From a bacterium (GTDB taxonomy: Bacteria; SZUA-182; DTGQ01), in contig JBFLZW010000042.1 of NCBI GenBank assembly GCA_040755755.1, positions 1-64,000 of the forward strand: a DNA stretch of 64,000 bases, given 5' to 3'. The position numbers were made by a program, and so were the translations under genes. Below are positions 62,363 to 64,000 of the stretch, piece after piece. The notes beneath the pieces were generated by a model. It saw only the letters and a list, made by a program, of their open reading frames with translations. It searched no databases and was not told the origin of the DNA. Positions within the stretch are counted from its first letter, which is position 1; every line of letters begins with the position of its first letter.

Positions 62363-63447
62363 AAATTACAAGCTACAATATAACCGATGTTAGTTATCAT
62401 TATATAGGACTTCGGGTATTAGCGGGCCTATCCTCAACAGCGCGCAGAGAGGAACAAACAAGTGCTATCTCACGCAATGTTCTGAAATATGTCAGTGATA
62501 AGGCCCTGCGTCTGATGTTGCCGGAGCCAAAGGGAACTTTTGAGACAATTGGAGAAAAAGTCTGCCAGGAATTGGTACATTTTCAGTTTGCCCGATCTAT
62601 CAAGGGATCCTACCAACTGACTGATACTGGTAAGCACGTTCTCTCCTTGTTGAATGAGGGTAACTACGTTGAATTACGCCGTACGATGGTGACGGCTCAT
62701 CTCCAAGTGTATGATAATCTGCGATCTATTGTACAAAAGTATCTTGATATAGGGTGCATCTGGTTGCCAATTGTCGAAGCCGGGCATCTTAGCATGGATG
62801 GTTATATCCAGTGGTTGCTTGAACCAACATTTAACGGTGAAGCTTCTACTCTTGCATCTGCTGTTTTGAAAAATATTCAGGGTAAAAGTCCCAAAAAAGT
62901 GGAAGATGCTTTAAGAGAAATCATTTTGCGCAAGGTTTTCTCTGATATATCAATTAGCGTACCACTTTTCCATGCCCTTTGTGACCGTTTGGTCAGCCTG
63001 CGGCTATTGAATGTAATGCGAGCCAATATCCAAGGTAGAGAGTTTGCCAAGAGTTATTCACCCTGTGTAGCCGCTTCACCGCCGCATGAGTGGTATATAC
63101 CATTGAACGTTTCACTTGCTTCTGGTGGGACTTTCATGCTCTATTTTTGCGAGCCAAACATGGCAGATAAAGCTACTCAGGCCGAATTGGTAAGCGCACT
63201 GGACAAGGCGTTTTCTGAATTGCCTTCAAAGGCGGGATATTACGATTTACCCGAAGTGCGCGATTTTGTATGTGCGCATCTGAGAATCCCTGATGCAGCT
63301 TTTGATGAAGGAATCAATTATCTGCTTGACCAGAAGCCATCGGTTTTGACTGTTGGTTTGCACTATGAAGGCATCTCTGGCCGCCGTAAACCACTTTCAC
63401 GGAGCCGTGAGACAAGCCAGCTCTACAATCTTGTAAGGAGAGTATAA
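62359..63447 (+). CDS. Unknown protein of the accessory module
   Basis: This 362-residue cytoplasmic protein has no recognised domain. The segment FETIGEKVCQELVHFQFARS followed by YQLTDTGKHVLSLLNEG resembles a winged-helix pattern (about 72-100), and the C-terminal half is mixed alpha/beta. It may be a DNA-binding or adaptor subunit. ATGA coupling with the gene before and TAATG coupling with the ATPase after indicate one operon. Confidence 0.6.
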   Translation: MKITSYNITDVSYHYIGLRVLAGLSSTARREEQTSAISRNVLKYVSDKALRLMLPEPKGTFETIGEKVCQELVHFQFARSIKGSYQLTDTGKHVLSLLNEGNYVELRRTMVTAHLQVYDNLRSIVQKYLDIGCIWLPIVEAGHLSMDGYIQWLLEPTFNGEASTLASAVLKNIQGKSPKKVEDALREIILRKVFSDISISVPLFHALCDRLVSLRLLNVMRANIQGREFAKSYSPCVAASPPHEWYIPLNVSLASGGTFMLYFCEPNMADKATQAELVSALDKAFSELPSKAGYYDLPEVRDFVCAHLRIPDAAFDEGINYLLDQKPSVLTVGLHYEGISGRRKPLSRSRETSQLYNLVRRV

Positions 63448-64000
63448 TGGTAGTACTTCCTAAAAGGAGTATTGGTGTTAGCAAGTCACTTTATTCACCA
63501 CTTGGGCTTAAGGATCTGCCATTTCCAACTGAGCCTGTAGTCGATCCTTATAACAATGATCCCCGCCGAAATGGTGCTATCTATGCAGAGTCGCCTGTAA
63601 AGCGCGAAATTGAAAAATTTGAGCAATTGCTCATCCGTCCTAATGATTTTCCCAATCGTGTTCGTTTGTCGTATCTTTGGTCAAAGGGAGATAGAGAGAG
63701 CGGACGTGGTATGGGTAAGACTGCACTGCTACGCTATTTCAGGCAAAGGATAAATAGGGATTGGGGACAAACTGAATTTAACGGGCAATTTTCGGCTGTC
63801 GTTGTTTATGTTGCATTTCCATCTCAGGTAGACAGGCGGTATATGGAGCAGTTGGCATGGTCTGCCCTAGTCGATATTTGTAAGAACGGTGTACTCAACG
63901 ACTCACGAGCAGTTCTTCGGCTTGAAGCACTGACACCAGAACAAGGGGATTTGGTACTGCAATGTCCAGATGGCAGCCATAATCCAGATAATTTGCTCGA
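63447..64000 (+). CDS. P-loop ATPase of the accessory module (cut by window end)
   Basis: The frame starts at ATG 63447 (overlapping the previous TAA; AAGGAG at 63435) and stays open to the window edge, giving 184 codons. About residue 80 it shows GDRESGRGMGKTALLRYF, a Walker A motif (GRGMGKT). A strand AVVVYVAFPSQ follows. The C-terminal part lies outside the window, so the family cannot be fixed. It is likely an AAA/STAND-type ATPase acting with the nuclease-like protein upstream. Confidence 0.7.
   Translation, partial: MVVLPKRSIGVSKSLYSPLGLKDLPFPTEPVVDPYNNDPRRNGAIYAESPVKREIEKFEQLLIRPNDFPNRVRLSYLWSKGDRESGRGMGKTALLRYFRQRINRDWGQTEFNGQFSAVVVYVAFPSQVDRRYMEQLAWSALVDICKNGVLNDSRAVLRLEALTPEQGDLVLQCPDGSHNPDNLL

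Overview
The window reads as a chromosomal segment of a Gram-negative, probably anaerobically respiring bacterium. It encodes late menaquinone biosynthesis, a type IV pilus with an outer-membrane secretin, an outer-membrane beta-barrel, and several secreted multiheme c-type cytochromes. The gene set (sigma-54 regulators, HD-GYP, pilus, cytochromes, NHL propellers) recalls Desulfobacterota, Nitrospirota or a related uncultured lineage, but no rRNA is present and the assignment is inference. I saw no rRNA, tRNA, CRISPR array or insertion sequence.

Layout. (1) 1-543 is AT-rich and non-coding with a nested inverted repeat; a small unknown gene follows. (2) 1121-5382 (+): an HD phosphohydrolase, then ubiD-, ubiE/menG-, ubiX- and ubiA-type genes, i.e. 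the prenylation, decarboxylation and methylation end of menaquinone synthesis. (3) 5486-6904 (+): a PilZ-PilT fusion ATPase, then a heptamer repeat tract and a convergent B12/radical SAM gene. (4) 8689-11063: two toxin-antitoxin loci (BrnT/BrnA-like; PIN/UPF0175-like, the PIN gene apparently decayed) around a phzF-like gene. (5) 26084-11118 (-): one long operon running histidine kinase, response regulator, HD-GYP, STAS, PilB, PilC, pilins and minor pilins, PilM, N, O, P, Q. (6) 39916-26258 (-): kinase/NtrC pair, purD, scpB, rluB-type, EF-G-like, yebC, ruvC, ruvA, ruvB, a HEAT membrane protein and a CPBP protease-like protein. (7) 40162-61450 (+): a probable extracellular electron-transfer locus. 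It contains two NHL propellers, a small multiheme cytochrome, a giant cytochrome (24 CXXCH motifs plus repeated adhesin-like domains), a fibronectin III/invasin-Ig protein, a beta-barrel, three CsgG-like proteins, a pentaheme cytochrome, a HAMP membrane protein and a parvulin isomerase. (8) 61568-64000 (+): an AT-richer accessory module, cut by the window end, with a PD-(D/E)XK-like nuclease, an unknown protein and a P-loop ATPase, possibly a defence system.

How it fits together. Menaquinone feeds membrane electron transport. The cytochrome locus could carry electrons through the outer-membrane barrel to a large surface cytochrome that also carries binding domains. The pilus operon and the PilZ-PilT ATPase look tied to c-di-GMP and two-component control of surface attachment. 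The most interesting items are the giant adhesive cytochrome with its 740-bp perfect internal duplication, the unrecognised three-gene module at the right edge, the PilZ-PilT fusion, the DNRLRE and Asp-rich minor pilins, and the decayed PIN toxin.
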